40,925 nucleotides of DNA, from positions 1-40,925 of the forward strand of contig CAZFSO010000015.1 of the NCBI GenBank assembly GCA_964522095.1, written 5' to 3'. A program made the translations under genes and the position numbers. Source of the DNA: UBA6054 sp964522095 (GTDB taxonomy: Bacteria > Planctomycetota > Phycisphaerae > Phycisphaerales > UBA1924). The notes below the pieces were generated by a model that saw nothing but the letters and a program-made list of their open reading frames with translations, was not told the origin of the DNA and did not search any database. Shown here piece after piece: positions 40,824 through 40,925 of this stretch. Within the stretch, counting starts at the first letter, position 1. The number at the start of each line of letters is the position of its first letter.

Positions 40824-40925
40824 CACGGATTCACGCATCCAGACCCCCGCCCGAACCCCGCCGCGAAAGCCGCCGGAAAGCGTTTTTCCCTGTCACGCCA
40901 AGACTTGAGGCGCCGCCGCCCCCGG

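Overview
The window is very GC-rich DNA, with strong G/C preference at third codon positions. The protein set (tandem clpP1/clpP2, a CpcT/CpeT-like lipoprotein, a DUF2959-like lipoprotein, a fused membrane/spermidine-synthase-like protein, type II secretion-type gspD and gspE, short tandem intergenic repeats) fits a Planctomycetota bacterium, probably Phycisphaerae-like. This is inference from gene families. No rRNA or tRNA is present to test it. The piece looks like a draft or metagenome scaffold: there are two 100-N gaps (19393-19492 and 31692-31791). A 44-base C homopolymer (465-508) probably joins an unrelated fragment (1-464) to the main scaffold.

Layout. 1-540: unidentified truncated ORF, homopolymer junction. 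539-3677 (-): metallophosphoesterase, yidC, and the first ~56 codons of mnmE, lost at the junction. 3976-5306 (+): clpP1-clpP2 with a terminator, followed by an inverted pair of tandem-repeat blocks. 5632-8997: Na+/Ca2+ exchanger (-), membrane protein and HAD phosphatase (+), and an MDR dehydrogenase that has lost its zinc ligands (-). 9107-11511 (-): HEAT-repeat lipoprotein, Pro/Ala-rich membrane-anchored protein, lone iron/heme/B12-type ABC ATPase. 11573-15714 (+): NDUFA9-like SDR, RNase R, CpcT-like lipoprotein. 15656-16633 (-): BtuF-like binding protein without a signal peptide. 16813-21223 (+): secretin and secretion ATPase. 21287-22062 (+): RHH antitoxin/PIN toxin pair. 22389-25867 (-): aroC and the MFS/spermidine-synthase-like fusion. 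25908-29977: HAD hydrolase (+), methyltransferase (-), natAB-type ABC exporter (-). 30126-31691 (+): small secreted ABM-like protein and prfA, cut by the second gap. 31894-33608 (-): thiG coupled to a fused bacterial-PH protein. 33663-34331 (+): DUF2959 lipoprotein. 34407-40686 (-): one translationally coupled operon of marR, RND adaptor, RND pump and chaN-like lipoprotein.

Most genes are housekeeping or envelope functions: membrane insertion, proteolysis, RNA turnover, secretion, efflux, translation termination, chorismate and thiamine synthesis. I see no defence island, phage, CRISPR array, transposase or biosynthetic cluster, and nothing that is clearly a new multi-gene system. The most interesting signals are regulatory and structural. 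Several genes carry a TANNNT hexamer 5-6 nt before an ATG/GTG with no Shine-Dalgarno sequence (probable leaderless mRNAs). Two divergent gene pairs share overlapping, near-symmetric -10 elements. A perfect palindrome sits between the -35 and -10 of marR. Among proteins, the stand-outs are the zinc-less MDR pseudoenzyme, a DnaJ-like zinc motif in GspE, a possible lipidated secretin, an RND pump with two extra membrane segments, and a PH-domain fusion coupled to thiG.
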